DNA of 64,000 bases from NCBI RefSeq assembly GCF_012849095.1, contig NZ_CP051680.1, forward strand, positions 1,426,001-1,490,000, in the 5' to 3' direction. Position numbers and translations under genes: made by a program. Numbering within the stretch: position 1 is the stretch's first letter; each line of letters begins with the position of its first letter. This DNA comes from Cohnella herbarum. Lineage in GTDB: Bacteria; Bacillota; Bacilli; Paenibacillales; Paenibacillaceae. Of the stretch, positions 44,351 to 54,894 are shown in pieces. The notes under the pieces were generated by a model. That model was not told where the DNA came from and made no database searches. It saw nothing but the letters and a program-made list of their open reading frames with translations.

Positions 44351-45280
44351 TCAGAATAAAGCCTGTTCTCGGTTTCTTCGACTGACGACGTAATTCGACA
44401 GGATAACGAGAACAAACCCGACAAGAGATTGGTACAAGCCCGCGGCGGAAGACATCCCGATGTCTCCTAACGTCATCAGGCCGCGATATACGTACGTATC
44501 GATGACGTCCGTCGTCGGCTGCAGAGGACCGGAGTTCAGCGGCACTTGGTAGAAAAGCCCGAAATCGGAGTAGAAAATTCGCCCGATCGCAAGGAGCGTT
44601 AGCACCGTAATGGTCGGCATGATCAACGGGACGGTAATGCCCTTGATTTGTTGCCATTTATTCGCGCCGTCGATCGTCGCGGCCTCGTAATATTCTTGAT
44701 CGATTCCGATAATCGCGGCCAGGAAGATGACGCACAGATAACCGACGTTCTTCCACACGTTCACGATCGTTAGAATATAGGGCCAATACTTCGGCTCGCT
44801 GTACCAGGATATCGGTTCGATTCCGAACGCCGGCAGCAAGCGATTGAGCAGGCCGTTCTCGACGTTGAGCATCGACAGAACCAAATAACCTACGATGACC
44901 ATCGAGATAAGGAAAGGAAGCAAAATGATGCTTTGATAAAATCTTGCCGCGATTTTATGCCGTACTTCGTTGAGCAGTATGGCGACCGCGATGGCGAGAA
45001 CCGTGTTGAGCACGATAAACCCGCCGTTGTAGAGCAGCGTGTTGCGGGTAATGATCAGCGCGTCGGACGTCTTGAACAGATACTCGAAATTGCTGAAGCC
45101 GATCCAATCGCTGCCGAGAATTCCTTTCGCGTAATTGATGTTCTTAAAGGCGATCATGACGCCGAACATCGGCAAATAATTGTTGATGATCAAATAGATC
45201 AATCCGGGCACGACCATGATCAGCAGTGCCCTGTAGCGTCTCGCTTTCTTCAGCGCCGCGCGCCATCCTGTCCGTTGCAT
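44351..45280 (-). CDS. Carbohydrate ABC permease, LplB-like
   Basis: 309 residues, six helices; the EAA loop is ATIDGANKWQQIKGITVPLIMPTITVL, and MVVPGLIYLIINNYLPMFGVMIAFKNINY is typical of LplB/YteP. The ATG follows GAGGAGG. First gene of the transporter unit, 134 bases after the response regulator. Confidence 0.92.
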   Translation of the reverse strand: MQRTGWRAALKKARRYRALLIMVVPGLIYLIINNYLPMFGVMIAFKNINYAKGILGSDWIGFSNFEYLFKTSDALIITRNTLLYNGGFIVLNTVLAIAVAILLNEVRHKIAARFYQSIILLPFLISMVIVGYLVLSMLNVENGLLNRLLPAFGIEPISWYSEPKYWPYILTIVNVWKNVGYLCVIFLAAIIGIDQEYYEAATIDGANKWQQIKGITVPLIMPTITVLTLLAIGRIFYSDFGLFYQVPLNSGPLQPTTDVIDTYVYRGLMTLGDIGMSSAAGLYQSLVGFVLVILSNYVVSRRNREQALF

Positions 45281-45414
45281 GCGCTTCCTCCTCGATTCGT
45301 TGCTGTTACTTCTTCATTGTATAAGCAGCAGACAACCGGCGCTTACCACGAACACGACTTCGTGTTTTCGTTATTCCGACTTGTTCCGGATTCGGGAGTT
45401 TCCGCAACGGGCCG

Positions 45415-47025
45415 TCATCTCCTCGAGCATTGCTTGCGGTAGTCGATCGGGTTCAATCCCGTCGTTCTCTTGAATAGCGTGGAGAAGTAAGAAAGGTTCG
45501 TATACCCGATTTCGACGGCGATATCGCTGACCGAAAGACGGGAATCGCAGAGCAACCTCTTGGCGAATTCGATCCTTTGCTGCTGCATGTAATCGGATAT
45601 GGAGAAGCCGGTTTCCTTCTTGAACACCCTCGTTAAGTAATCGGGATTCAGGAACACATGGTTCGCAACGTCTTCGCGGGATAAGCTCTGCAATCCGAGT
45701 TGATCGTGTATGTAGCGCTTCACCTTATCAACGATCGACATATTTTCCTCGGAATCGTGCAAGCGATTCATCGCCACGCTCAGTACGTACAACACCCACT
45801 CCCGAAGCGACGAGACGGAACGAAGCACCGTTGCGGGCTTATCCGTCATCAGGTTGCGGGAAAATACTAGATTAGCTTGCAAGCCTTTCGACTGGAGAAT
45901 GAAGTAAACCATCTGCAGAAAATCCTGATAGAACAGGTGCAGCGAATGGGAATCCGCTTCAACTTCATCCCCTCTCCAAGAGTCCAGATAGCTTACGATG
46001 CCGGCGGTTAGCCTCTCCCTAGCTCCCTGCTTCATCCACAAGGCCCATTCTTCCACGGGAGCCGGCGGCATTCGGGTCGTTCGATTCTCTTTCTTGCCGG
46101 TTTCATAGAGGAATAACGTCCGATTGACCCGAGTGACGTTGTTTTCATCCAGGTCCTGCAACCGTCGAAGCATGGCGGGCATTTCGTGCAGCTTGACCGG
46201 CTTGCCGATATAGCAATTGATGTCGCAATGCAAATTCGAATTGCAGAACGCGATAAAAGAGTCGCAAGCCGCTTGGACAGGCGGCATGACAAATTCGGCT
46301 TCGGACGGAATGGCGGCCAACAGCGAGCCCGCCTCAAGCGGAACGACGGTGCCTCTTCCGGCGACTCCTTCTTCCGCCGCGTTGCGCAGCGCGAACTCCA
46401 TAATCCGTTCGTCTCGCGGATTCCATGCTTGATGCCATTCGCGCACGGTAATGTAGACCGATAAGAACGAAACGTCATCCGAGTAGATTAAACCGATTCT
46501 CGACGCCTGCTCCCTTACTGCTTCCGGGGTCGACGCGAACGTCTGCCGGAGAAGATCCTGCCAGAATCTTTCCGCCATGACCGGTCGATGTTTATCCCAT
46601 AAGCCGAGATAATGCTTGTACGTTTCTTCGAACGAATGAAGCTCCCGATCTTTGCGAATCTTCTCCAGCGCGTTCGCGATAACGCCTTCCAACTCGGAGT
46701 AATCGACCGGCTTAAGCAAATACCCGAAGCTTTGCAAGTGGATCGCTTGCTTCGCGAAAGAAAAGTCGGAATGGCAAGTCAGAAATATCGTCTCCGTCCG
46801 GGGAAAGTTTTCTCTGGTCCACTCCAACAGATCCAAGCCGGAACCCATGGGCATCTCGATATCGCAGATCATCAGGCTAACCGGCTGCGACCGGAATACG
46901 TCCTGCGCTTGCTTTAAGCTATGCGCGGTATGTATGGCGGAGATGTTTAACCGCTCCCAGTCGACGCCTGCCTGCAGCCCTCTGACGGCATGAACCTCGT
47001 CGTCGACGAGCAAAACGTGATGCAT
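45415..47025 (-). CDS. YesN-like response regulator with AraC DNA-binding domain
   Basis: 536 residues. Receiver domain (LLVDDEVHAVRGL, phospho-acceptor in MICDIEMPMGSG, LLKPVDYSEL), a long middle region, and a C-terminal AraC/XylS double HTH (FLNPDYLTRVFKKETGFSISDYMQQQRIEFAKRLLCDSRLSVSDIAVEIGYTNLSYFSTLFKRTTGLNPIDYR). The ATG at 47025 follows GAGGGGGG. It probably activates the adjacent sugar transporter. Confidence 0.93.
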   Translation of the reverse strand: MHHVLLVDDEVHAVRGLQAGVDWERLNISAIHTAHSLKQAQDVFRSQPVSLMICDIEMPMGSGLDLLEWTRENFPRTETIFLTCHSDFSFAKQAIHLQSFGYLLKPVDYSELEGVIANALEKIRKDRELHSFEETYKHYLGLWDKHRPVMAERFWQDLLRQTFASTPEAVREQASRIGLIYSDDVSFLSVYITVREWHQAWNPRDERIMEFALRNAAEEGVAGRGTVVPLEAGSLLAAIPSEAEFVMPPVQAACDSFIAFCNSNLHCDINCYIGKPVKLHEMPAMLRRLQDLDENNVTRVNRTLFLYETGKKENRTTRMPPAPVEEWALWMKQGARERLTAGIVSYLDSWRGDEVEADSHSLHLFYQDFLQMVYFILQSKGLQANLVFSRNLMTDKPATVLRSVSSLREWVLYVLSVAMNRLHDSEENMSIVDKVKRYIHDQLGLQSLSREDVANHVFLNPDYLTRVFKKETGFSISDYMQQQRIEFAKRLLCDSRLSVSDIAVEIGYTNLSYFSTLFKRTTGLNPIDYRKQCSRR

Positions 47026-47039
47026 TGGCGATGCCCCCC

Positions 47040-48779
47040 TCATGCGGATTGTACCGGCAACGTAATCCTCACCGTCGCTCCTTGAATTTGCCTTTCGTTA
47101 TAGAATGCGATCGAAGCTTTGTCCTGATAGAGCAAGCGGAGCCTTCGCTTTACGTTCCAGATGCCGATGTGCTCGCCTTCCTCCCCCGGCATTCCCTCCG
47201 CGTCCTTCAACCTTCGCAGCGCTTCCTCCGAAAAACCCGGGCCGGTGTCCCGGATTAGGATTGCCACGATAGGCGCACCATCGGCGTCGGCATGCTCCAG
47301 TGCGACCTCGACGTCGATGCGGATCGGCTTATCGATGCTAACCGCGTGTTTGATCGTGTTTTCCACGATCGTTTGAATTACGAGAGGCGGAACTTCGATA
47401 TCCAGCAAGCTGTCCGGAGAATCGAGCCGGTAAGCGAATATGCCGGGAAATCTTAATTCCTGGATTCGCAAATAGTTGGCGGAATGCTTCAATTCATCCC
47501 TTAGCGAGACGAAGTAAGAGCTGCTCCTGAACATAAAACGGAAATAGGCGACCAAACATTTGGACATCTCTTGGATAAGCGCGTAGTCTCTCACCGTCGC
47601 CAAATTGTATATGATGTTAAGCGAATTCAGGAAAAAGTGGGGATTGATTTGCAACTGCAAGTGACGAAGCTCCGCGCGCTGATGATTCAGCTTTTCTTCG
47701 TATACGTTGATCTTCAGCTCATGAATTTCGCCGATCATCCGGTTAAACGTCTCGTTCATCAGCTCGAATTCGGTCGAGCTAGAAGCCTTCTCCAGCCGCG
47801 CGTCCCATTTCCCGCCTTGAAGCTTGCGCATAGCCACGACGATGCTCTTGATCGGAAGCAGGAACACTCTGCGCATCGCGTACAGGAAGAGAAGCAGGAA
47901 AAGCGCCCCTGCAATCGAGATGAGAGTCGATATGCGCTGGAGATCGGGGAGACGTTCAAGAATCTCGCTCTCCGGGACGAGCGCGATCAGGCTGAACCCT
48001 CCTTCTTTCGAGGTTTCTCCCATGACGAGGTACTGCGCGTGTTTCCCGCTAAGGCTGTACGAATCTTTAGAAAATCGCAGGTCGATTCCGTTGTCTTCGA
48101 CTAGCTCGGCATGGTTGATCGGGATGAGCCGATCCGTAGCCAGCAACGCCGCGCCCGATTCGCCCAGATCGATCAAGCTCAACGGTACGATCAGCTTCTT
48201 GCTGTTGACCCACGCGCCGACATAGACATCGCCGGTTTTGATCAAGTGAAACATATGATAGTCTCGTTTGCCTTTCCACGCGTGCCATTGGGAGAAATCG
48301 AAATCGTCCGACGCCTGTTCGATCATCGCGACGATATCGCTTTTCACGGTTTCGCGGGCCTCGAGAGTATCCCCGAAAGTTTGCGTCATAATCAATTCTT
48401 CGTTGGGCTCGGAATATACGAAAAACGAATCGATAGACGGATAATAGGTAATGTCTTGCAGAAGATCTTGGAAAATGCGCAGCTTGGCTAGCGTGTATAC
48501 GGTTTCATTTTCGGATTTGCGTTTATTCAATTCCAGCAGGTCCGTCTCCGTTTCCGACAGATTAAACAAGTAATTGTCGACCTCTTGCAGGTTGCGGTCA
48601 ATCTGGTTCATATACAGACTCAACATGTTCTTGTTCGATTGCGCGACTTGGTTACGAACGACATCGATCGAATAAGCGTTGTTAATGATAAGCAACGCGA
48701 TCAATGGCGCCATAATCAGGGTAATTACGGCGAATAGCTTAAAACGTAGCGAATGGAGAAAAGGTTTAAGTTGACGCAT
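47040..48779 (-). CDS. YesM-like sensor histidine kinase
   Basis: About 579 residues. An N-terminal helix, an extracytoplasmic sensor domain (to about residue 280), a second helix, a HAMP domain, the LytS/YesM H-box LQINPHFFLNSLNIIYNLA and ATP-binding blocks ENTIKHAV and RDTGPGFSEEAL. An ATG at 48779 is used; the TTG two codons earlier is possible. It overlaps the regulator region by ATGA and should sense an extracellular sugar. Confidence 0.92.
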   Translation of the reverse strand: MRQLKPFLHSLRFKLFAVITLIMAPLIALLIINNAYSIDVVRNQVAQSNKNMLSLYMNQIDRNLQEVDNYLFNLSETETDLLELNKRKSENETVYTLAKLRIFQDLLQDITYYPSIDSFFVYSEPNEELIMTQTFGDTLEARETVKSDIVAMIEQASDDFDFSQWHAWKGKRDYHMFHLIKTGDVYVGAWVNSKKLIVPLSLIDLGESGAALLATDRLIPINHAELVEDNGIDLRFSKDSYSLSGKHAQYLVMGETSKEGGFSLIALVPESEILERLPDLQRISTLISIAGALFLLLFLYAMRRVFLLPIKSIVVAMRKLQGGKWDARLEKASSSTEFELMNETFNRMIGEIHELKINVYEEKLNHQRAELRHLQLQINPHFFLNSLNIIYNLATVRDYALIQEMSKCLVAYFRFMFRSSSYFVSLRDELKHSANYLRIQELRFPGIFAYRLDSPDSLLDIEVPPLVIQTIVENTIKHAVSIDKPIRIDVEVALEHADADGAPIVAILIRDTGPGFSEEALRRLKDAEGMPGEEGEHIGIWNVKRRLRLLYQDKASIAFYNERQIQGATVRITLPVQSA

Positions 48780-48843
48780 GCGCAACGACGCTCCTTCTAG
48801 CGGGAAGTTCTTCCATTATCTCATCCCGTTTCGATGCACGAAA

Positions 48844-48864
48844 GACACCCGATTATCGGGTGTC
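48844..48864 (-). terminator. Terminator after the GH3 operon
   Basis: A 9-bp stem GACACCCGA with TCGGGTGTC and a TTA loop; on the minus strand CTTTCGTG follows. It separates the GH3 genes from the sensor kinase. Confidence 0.65.
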
Positions 48865-48978
48865 CTCGATTAACGATTCAGAATGTATGAAATTTGCTTT
48901 ACATTTCCGAATCGTCTCCGACAAAAACAGCTTCCCGCCATGCCTAAGGACGGCGGCAGCCGTTTTTGCTTGCTAGCA

Positions 48979-51276
48979 TCAAGATTGCGAGATTGCGGGA
49001 ACATTGTAACGAGCCGTTCTCTCGTCCTGAATGACGCCGGACCAATTCAAACCGAAGGCGAAATCGTAAGCATGGCCAGAGGCGTCAACGTGCGGAATCA
49101 ACTCCCGGGGCACGTCCTCCCGCTGCCGTTCCACGGTATCCATATCGGCTGGCAATTGCATCGGAAGTAAGCCGCTCGGCTCCGCTTCCCCGGTCATCGC
49201 GTCGAGCATCGCTTGGGTTTGTACGCCGAAGTGCACGAGAATCGCGTCCGCGGACGCTTCGAACTCGCGAACGACAGTCGGCTTCGACAGCAGCAGCGAG
49301 ACGACGACCGGCTTCTCCCCCATAAGCGCTTTCGTTTGCAGTACCAGGTCCAAATCCGGAGCGTTATGAGCGGTAACTGACTTGCCTTTATACGAACGGT
49401 TCTCGACGTCCGTCGGCCGCGAATCTCCGGCAAGGCTTCGTTCGCGTGCGTCCGCGGCGGTATACTCGCCGTATTGCAAGCTTATCGGCACGTACCCGTT
49501 GCCTCCGGCTTCCGCGTCTACCTTGCTGTAACCGCTGCCTGAATCGGCGCCGTGAATGAACACAAGCGCGCAATCCGCTTCTTCCGGATCGTCCGTCACG
49601 TCGAAATAACCGCGTACGACTTCGAGACTTACGGGGTAATCGAACGATTCCGGAGTCGGAAAGCCGAACCAATTCACGCCGGCCGGTACGAACCTCTTAG
49701 GCACGTAAACTTTGCTGCGCTTGGCAAGCGGCAATGTAGTGCCCGATTCGTTCTTCAGCATGACGATCGACCGTTGCTGAGCCTCGAAACCTTCCTTCAT
49801 GAACGCCGCGTTGCCGACCGTTGCAGCGGTTTCCTCCGGGTCCAGATAAGGATTCTCGAATAATCCCAAGCGAAAAATGTTGATCAGTAGCCTGACCGCC
49901 GATTGTTCGAAGCGACGGCGCATGAAGCTTTCTCCGTGCTCGGCGGTTCCGATCCTGTACGCTTCGATAATCGGAGCGATCTCGTTATTGCCGCCGAATT
50001 GGTCGACTCCGGCCATGATCAGCTTATAATGCCGCTCCGCTACCGTGTAACCTTCTTCCACTCCCCAGCATCGTCCGCCGGGAAACAGCTTCGTGATATC
50101 TTCTCCTTCGTCGTTCGTAATTCCCCAATCGGTGCAGACGACCCCATCGTAACCGTATTCGTCGCGCAACAGGTTCTGAATCAAGTAAACGTTGTAGGAA
50201 TTGCCGACGTTTTCTCCGTTCAGGTCGTCCTGTCCGAAGGAAATCGTATAGTAAGGCATGACGGCCGACGCTTGGCCGGTTCCGCCCTCTAGCTTAAACG
50301 CCCCTTCCGTGAAAGGGAGCAGATGCGTTTCGAATTGATTGCCGGGATAGACAGCGTACTTTCCATACCCGAAATGCGCGTCCCTTCCGCCTTCCCCGGA
50401 CCCTCCGCCGGGCCAGTGCTTCACCATCGCGTTGACGCTGTCGTATCCCCAGCCCCCTCCGATTTCACGGTCTCCCTGAGACGTCTGGAATCCGTCGATA
50501 TAAGCGCGGGCGAGATCCGTCGCCAGCTTCGGATCATCTCCGAACGTACCGTTCGTTCGCATCCAGCGCGAATCGGTCGCCAGATCGATCTGGGGGGATA
50601 ACGCGGTCGCGATTCCGAGCGCCCGGTATTCCTGTGCGGCGATTTCGCCGAATCGGCGAACGGTAGCCGGATCGAAGGTGGCCGCTAGACCGAGAGGCTC
50701 GGGCCACATCGAGATGCGGCCGCCCGCGCCCGCGTTGAATTCCGCGCTGGATTCCGTGCTGTGTCGAGGATCCGAGCTGTTATTGGTGGGAATACCATGC
50801 CCGAGGCCTTCTACGAGCGCTTGCACGTTGTTGCTCCATCGGGCAGCCGTTGCGGGATCGGAAACCGTCGTTACAAGAACATGCCTCAAATAATCGTTCG
50901 TCAAGAACGCGGTCTGCTGATCGGACAACGCGTGCGGCTCCGCCCCGCTCTCCGCGAACGGTTTGCCCCCGTACGTGGCGGGAAAGAAGGCGAACGATCC
51001 GGGAACCGCTTGATGAGTGCTGTACAGCATCAGCCCGGCAATCTCTTCGAGACTGAGCCGGGACGCCAGATCTTTGGCGCGTTCATGAGGCGGCAGCCGC
51101 CAATCTTTGTAAGGCTCAAGCTTGCCGCTCCTGTTCAGGTCCTTGAAGGCGAAGCCGTCTTCCGTAAGAATACCGATTCCGGAAGAAACGGAGTATCCGA
51201 GCTTGCTGCCTCCGGGATTATCGATATAGCGAATCGATTGTTGGCTGGTTTCGGTTTCGGTCCATTTGGAATTCAA
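48979..51276 (-). CDS. Glycoside hydrolase family 3 protein (atypical)
   Basis: 765 residues. GH3 barrel with MWPEPLGLAATFDP, VKHWPGGGSGEGGRDAHFGYGKYAVYPG and the nucleophile block DGVVCTDWGITNDEGED, then the alpha/beta sandwich (IVMLKNESGTTLPLAKRSKVYVP). No obvious fibronectin-III tail. The TTG start at 51276 follows AAGGGAGGG. It is 33 bases downstream of another GH3 gene. Probably an intracellular beta-glucosidase or xylosidase-type enzyme, as no signal peptide is present. Confidence 0.88.
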   Translation of the reverse strand: MNSKWTETETSQQSIRYIDNPGGSKLGYSVSSGIGILTEDGFAFKDLNRSGKLEPYKDWRLPPHERAKDLASRLSLEEIAGLMLYSTHQAVPGSFAFFPATYGGKPFAESGAEPHALSDQQTAFLTNDYLRHVLVTTVSDPATAARWSNNVQALVEGLGHGIPTNNSSDPRHSTESSAEFNAGAGGRISMWPEPLGLAATFDPATVRRFGEIAAQEYRALGIATALSPQIDLATDSRWMRTNGTFGDDPKLATDLARAYIDGFQTSQGDREIGGGWGYDSVNAMVKHWPGGGSGEGGRDAHFGYGKYAVYPGNQFETHLLPFTEGAFKLEGGTGQASAVMPYYTISFGQDDLNGENVGNSYNVYLIQNLLRDEYGYDGVVCTDWGITNDEGEDITKLFPGGRCWGVEEGYTVAERHYKLIMAGVDQFGGNNEIAPIIEAYRIGTAEHGESFMRRRFEQSAVRLLINIFRLGLFENPYLDPEETAATVGNAAFMKEGFEAQQRSIVMLKNESGTTLPLAKRSKVYVPKRFVPAGVNWFGFPTPESFDYPVSLEVVRGYFDVTDDPEEADCALVFIHGADSGSGYSKVDAEAGGNGYVPISLQYGEYTAADARERSLAGDSRPTDVENRSYKGKSVTAHNAPDLDLVLQTKALMGEKPVVVSLLLSKPTVVREFEASADAILVHFGVQTQAMLDAMTGEAEPSGLLPMQLPADMDTVERQREDVPRELIPHVDASGHAYDFAFGLNWSGVIQDERTARYNVPAISQS

Positions 51277-51309
51277 TTGCGATTCCCTCCCTTAAGGTTA
51301 ATCGTGCGT

Positions 51310-53583
51310 TTAATCGGCGTTCAGCTCTCTGAGCATCTCGTCGATTGTTTCGTTGGAGAACGCTCCGCCGCTGAACGCGGCCAAACCGCGCAACGGCATG
51401 TCTTTCAACGCGGCAGCCATCATGGCTGAGATGGAATCTTCGTTCGCGATCGCCGAGGACGCGCCGAAAGGCGTATTCGCAAGGAGCCCCTGTACGGCCG
51501 GGATAGCTCGCGGGTCCGTCATCAAATCTCCGATGGCCGTATTTCGCGTATATTTTTTTCCCGGAGCCGCTTTAGAATGTACGAATACCGTCTCCCGAAG
51601 CTCGATCTGCGCCGAAGATTTTCCGACCAACATTTCGAAGTCTCCGCTTTCGACCGCCCAATCTCCGATGTCCGTATTGTAATAAGCAAATGCCCGTTTA
51701 TCCAGTTGAAACGTGATCGTACGGGATTGTCCCGGTTCCAAATACACCTTGGCAAATCCTTTCAGCTCTTTCTCCGGCCGGATCACTCCGCTATGTACGT
51801 CTCGAACGTACAGCTGCACGACTTCTTTGCCCGGGCGGTCACCGGTATTCGATACCTCGACTTGGATCGTAAGCGAATCGGTATCCTCCATGTCTTTCTT
51901 ATCCACCGAGAGCCCGGAATATTGAAACGTCGTGTAGCTAAGCCCATGTCCGAACGGGAATAGCGGCTCGATATTTTTGGCGTCGTAGTAGCGATAACCG
52001 ACGAATATCCCCTCCCGATATTCCACGCGATCGCCTTCCCCCGGGAAATAAGGATGGGAAGGATTGTGCCTAAGGTCGACGGGGAACGTTTCCGCCAGTT
52101 TACCGCTGGGGTTGGCGTCGCCGAAGATCAGATCCGCCAATGCGCCACCGAGAGCTTGCCCGCCAAGATAGGCTTCTAGGATGGCACCGGCACTGCTTAG
52201 CCAAGGCATCTCGACGGACGATCCGTTGGATAGTATCGCCACGATGCGGCTTTGCACCTTCGAAACGGCTTCAAGCAAGCGCGATTGATTATCCGGTAAC
52301 CGAAGATGGGATCGGTCGAATCCTTCCGACTCGAACCGTTCGGGAAGACCGAGCACGACGATCGCGACATCCGCCTCCTCCGCGACTCGAACGGCTTCGG
52401 CGGACAGTTCCTCGACTTCGTCGTCCCGATCCAACTCGTAACCTTGCGAGTAGACGATCTCAACTCCGCCTCCCGCGGACAATAAGAGCTGCTCGCGCAA
52501 GTCATCCATTCTAGTCGGATTAACATGGGAGCTTCCGCCTCCCTGATAACGGGGACGAACGGCCATCTCGCCGATCAGCGCGATTTTTCCGGTTTTCGGC
52601 AGGGGCAACAGCTCCCCTTCGTTCTTCAACAGCACCATCGACTCTCTTGCGACTTCCCGGGCTAGCCGGTGATGGGCGTTCGGATCATAGGCAGCGCCTT
52701 CCCTTTTTCCGTCCGCCGCTTTGAAGATGACGGAAAGCACCCGCATGACGGCGCGGTCAACTGCTTCTTCCGGCAGATCGCCTCGTCGGACCGCCGACAC
52801 GATTTCTCGGTCTCCCGCGCCTCCGTTGCCGGGCATCTCCAGGTCCAACCCGGCGGCGAGACCGCGCGTCCGTTCGTTCACGGCTCCCCAATCGGATACG
52901 GTAAAACCTTCGAACCCCCACTCTTCCTTCAATATTTCGGTCAGAAGGCCGACATGCTCGGAGGCGTATTCCCCATTGACTTTGTTGTATGAGCACATAA
53001 CCGTCCACGGACGCCCTTGATTCACCGCTCCCTCGAAGCTGGCCAAATATATTTCGCGGAGCGTTCGTTCGTCCACGATCGCATCGATCGTCATTCGGCG
53101 ATGCTCCTGATTGTTCACCGCGAAATGCTTTAACGACGCGCCGACGCCTTGAATTTGCACTCCCTGGATATGGCTAGCCGCAAGTTCCGCGGACAAGAAC
53201 GGATCCTCGGAGAAATATTCGAAGTTTCTTCCGCATAAAGGCGAACGCTTAATATTCGCTCCGGGACCTAACAATACGGCAACGTCTTCCGCTTGGCATT
53301 CCTCACCCAAAGCTTCCCCTACCTTTCGGATCAGGTCCCGGTCCCAAGAACTGGCCAGCCCCGCCGCCGAAGGAAAACAAGTCGCCGGAACGCTATCGAA
53401 CAGACCGAGGTGATCCGCTGAAGCCCGCTGTTTCCTAAGCCCATGCGGTCCATCGGTGAGCATAATGGAAGGAATGCCCAACCTCTCGATTCCTTTCGTG
53501 CTCCAGAAATCGAGTCCCGAGCACAGACTAGCTTTCTCCTCCAATGTCATCTCGGCCAATAATTTCCTCAAATCTCGGTGCAT
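51310..53583 (-). CDS. Beta-glucosidase, glycoside hydrolase family 3
   Basis: 757 residues with the three-domain GH3 layout: barrel ([47 protein letters not shown], nucleophile Asp near residue 235 in [14 protein letters not shown]), alpha/beta sandwich ([27 protein letters not shown]) and a fibronectin-III-like domain ([22 protein letters not shown]). The ATG at 53583 follows GGGAGG. No signal peptide, so it acts on imported oligosaccharides, consistent with the neighbouring transporter. Confidence 0.94.
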   Translation of the reverse strand: MHRDLRKLLAEMTLEEKASLCSGLDFWSTKGIERLGIPSIMLTDGPHGLRKQRASADHLGLFDSVPATCFPSAAGLASSWDRDLIRKVGEALGEECQAEDVAVLLGPGANIKRSPLCGRNFEYFSEDPFLSAELAASHIQGVQIQGVGASLKHFAVNNQEHRRMTIDAIVDERTLREIYLASFEGAVNQGRPWTVMCSYNKVNGEYASEHVGLLTEILKEEWGFEGFTVSDWGAVNERTRGLAAGLDLEMPGNGGAGDREIVSAVRRGDLPEEAVDRAVMRVLSVIFKAADGKREGAAYDPNAHHRLAREVARESMVLLKNEGELLPLPKTGKIALIGEMAVRPRYQGGGSSHVNPTRMDDLREQLLLSAGGGVEIVYSQGYELDRDDEVEELSAEAVRVAEEADVAIVVLGLPERFESEGFDRSHLRLPDNQSRLLEAVSKVQSRIVAILSNGSSVEMPWLSSAGAILEAYLGGQALGGALADLIFGDANPSGKLAETFPVDLRHNPSHPYFPGEGDRVEYREGIFVGYRYYDAKNIEPLFPFGHGLSYTTFQYSGLSVDKKDMEDTDSLTIQVEVSNTGDRPGKEVVQLYVRDVHSGVIRPEKELKGFAKVYLEPGQSRTITFQLDKRAFAYYNTDIGDWAVESGDFEMLVGKSSAQIELRETVFVHSKAAPGKKYTRNTAIGDLMTDPRAIPAVQGLLANTPFGASSAIANEDSISAMMAAALKDMPLRGLAAFSGGAFSNETIDEMLRELNAD

Positions 53584-53718
53584 GGCTAGAACCTCCCGTT
53601 TGGATGAACATGATTCTATTGTAAAAGGCGACGGGAACATGCGACCACTTGGAATACGACCTCCGATTTGCGTTTTTCCGACTTATTGCCGCAATGTCGT
53701 TCTTATTCATTAAAAAAC

Positions 53719-53760
53719 CGAACCTCCAATGTTAGATCGTCTAACGATCGGAAGTTCGGA
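53719..53760 (-). terminator. Terminator with internal hairpin
   Basis: Outer arms CCGAAC-TCC and GGA-GTTCGG (53719-53728, 53751-53760) and inner GTTAGA-TCG-TCTAAC; a T6 run follows on the minus strand. It probably ends the MBL-fold transcript. Confidence 0.75.
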
Positions 53761-54178
53761 TCATCTCTCGTTATTTACTTTGCTTGAATCGTTTCATTAA
53801 ATTTAAGGCTAAGAAGATAACGCCCGTACAGAGCAAAAATATTCTATCTAGCTTTAAGTTGTGTTGGGTATAGTTCGTATCGCTGTTATCAACTAACCTC
53901 CTCTTCTTTTTTTTCGAATATTGAACGATTAGGAGACTCCGTAAAATCTCACTTAAATTGTAAATTGTTAAATGTCCCTCCCGATAGTGACGACGGTCAT
54001 CATGACCGTAATGGTAGAAATATGACGCGATAAGAGCATATTTCTATACAGACTCTAAGAGAATTTAACGAACATCGTCGCATAAAGTCGAATAAGCCTA
54101 ACGCTATCGCACAGACTTTATCGAATAGTCATTGTTTTTTGTAAGCTGGACTTCAATTTCAAATGGCGTTTCGCCTAA
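53761..54178. other. Intergenic stretch without a confident gene
   Basis: A+T-rich. It contains a 17-bp palindrome (ACGGTCAT-C-ATGACCGT, 53993-54009) and an inverted repeat of ATAAAGTC/GACTTTAT near 54082-54120. On the minus strand about 90 codons are open down to a stop at 53771, ending in a hydrophobic helix and basic tail, but there is no start codon before the C-terminal Met. Confidence 0.4.
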
Positions 54179-54859
54179 CTATTCCCTCGGAGTCGTTCTC
54201 ACGATTTCCATCAGCCGTTCTCGAATGTTGCCGCTGCAAACACCGCCGTGGTAGGTAATGACCGTATCGATATCAAAATCAAGTAGCTTCTCGATCGAGC
54301 GCACTGCTTCCTCCTTATTCGGAGTGAAACTCGGGTTAAAAGGCATAAGATTACCGTCCTGCGCAGTTAACGCATCGCCGGAAATCAGCGTGCGGCTAGG
54401 CTCGTGGTAGAAGCTGGTATGATCCGGCGTATGACCCGGGGTGTAGACGACGCGTAAGCCGCCGGCGATCGGCAGGGTGTCTCCGTCTTGGAACGTGCGG
54501 GTCACTGAGACGGGCGTTGCGAGCATGCCGCTCTTGATAAGCGGCGCCTTCCCCTCGAGGTAGGGTTTGCAGACTTCGTGGCATAACACTTCGATTCGGT
54601 CGCCGCCAGAGACGAGTTCGGGCAAACTTCCGATATGGTCACGGTCTTGATGAGTGATGAGAATTCGGGTCACCCGTTCGAAAGGTATTCCCTGCTCTTC
54701 CAGCGCCGATCGAATCAACTCGTGTTGCCCAGGAATACCGGTATCGACAAGCGTAGCTTCCTCCCCGTCCCAAATTACCGCTGCATGAACCGGGAATGGC
54801 GTGCCGCCCGCGTCCATCTTGAGGAGTAACGGGATAACTTCTTGTTTGTTCGGCATCAT
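54179..54859 (-). CDS. MBL-fold metallo-hydrolase
   Basis: 226 residues. Metal motif THQDRDHIGS (HxxxDH type), DTGIPG, TPGHTPDHTSFY, ISGDAL and the last His in TYHGG. The overall size and motifs fit glyoxalase II-like or lactonase-like members. The ATG at 54859 follows AGAGAGG. Substrate unknown. Confidence 0.88.
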   Translation of the reverse strand: MMPNKQEVIPLLLKMDAGGTPFPVHAAVIWDGEEATLVDTGIPGQHELIRSALEEQGIPFERVTRILITHQDRDHIGSLPELVSGGDRIEVLCHEVCKPYLEGKAPLIKSGMLATPVSVTRTFQDGDTLPIAGGLRVVYTPGHTPDHTSFYHEPSRTLISGDALTAQDGNLMPFNPSFTPNKEEAVRSIEKLLDFDIDTVITYHGGVCSGNIRERLMEIVRTTPRE

Positions 54860-54894
54860 ACATGACCTCTCTTTCACAATTCGTTCATCGAATA

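Noticed and set aside
48844..48864. GACACCC...GGGTGTC as a third copy of the shared operator
   Set aside because: The half-sites are separated differently (3-base loop after a longer arm), no promoter is around it, and it sits as a terminator after the GH3 genes.
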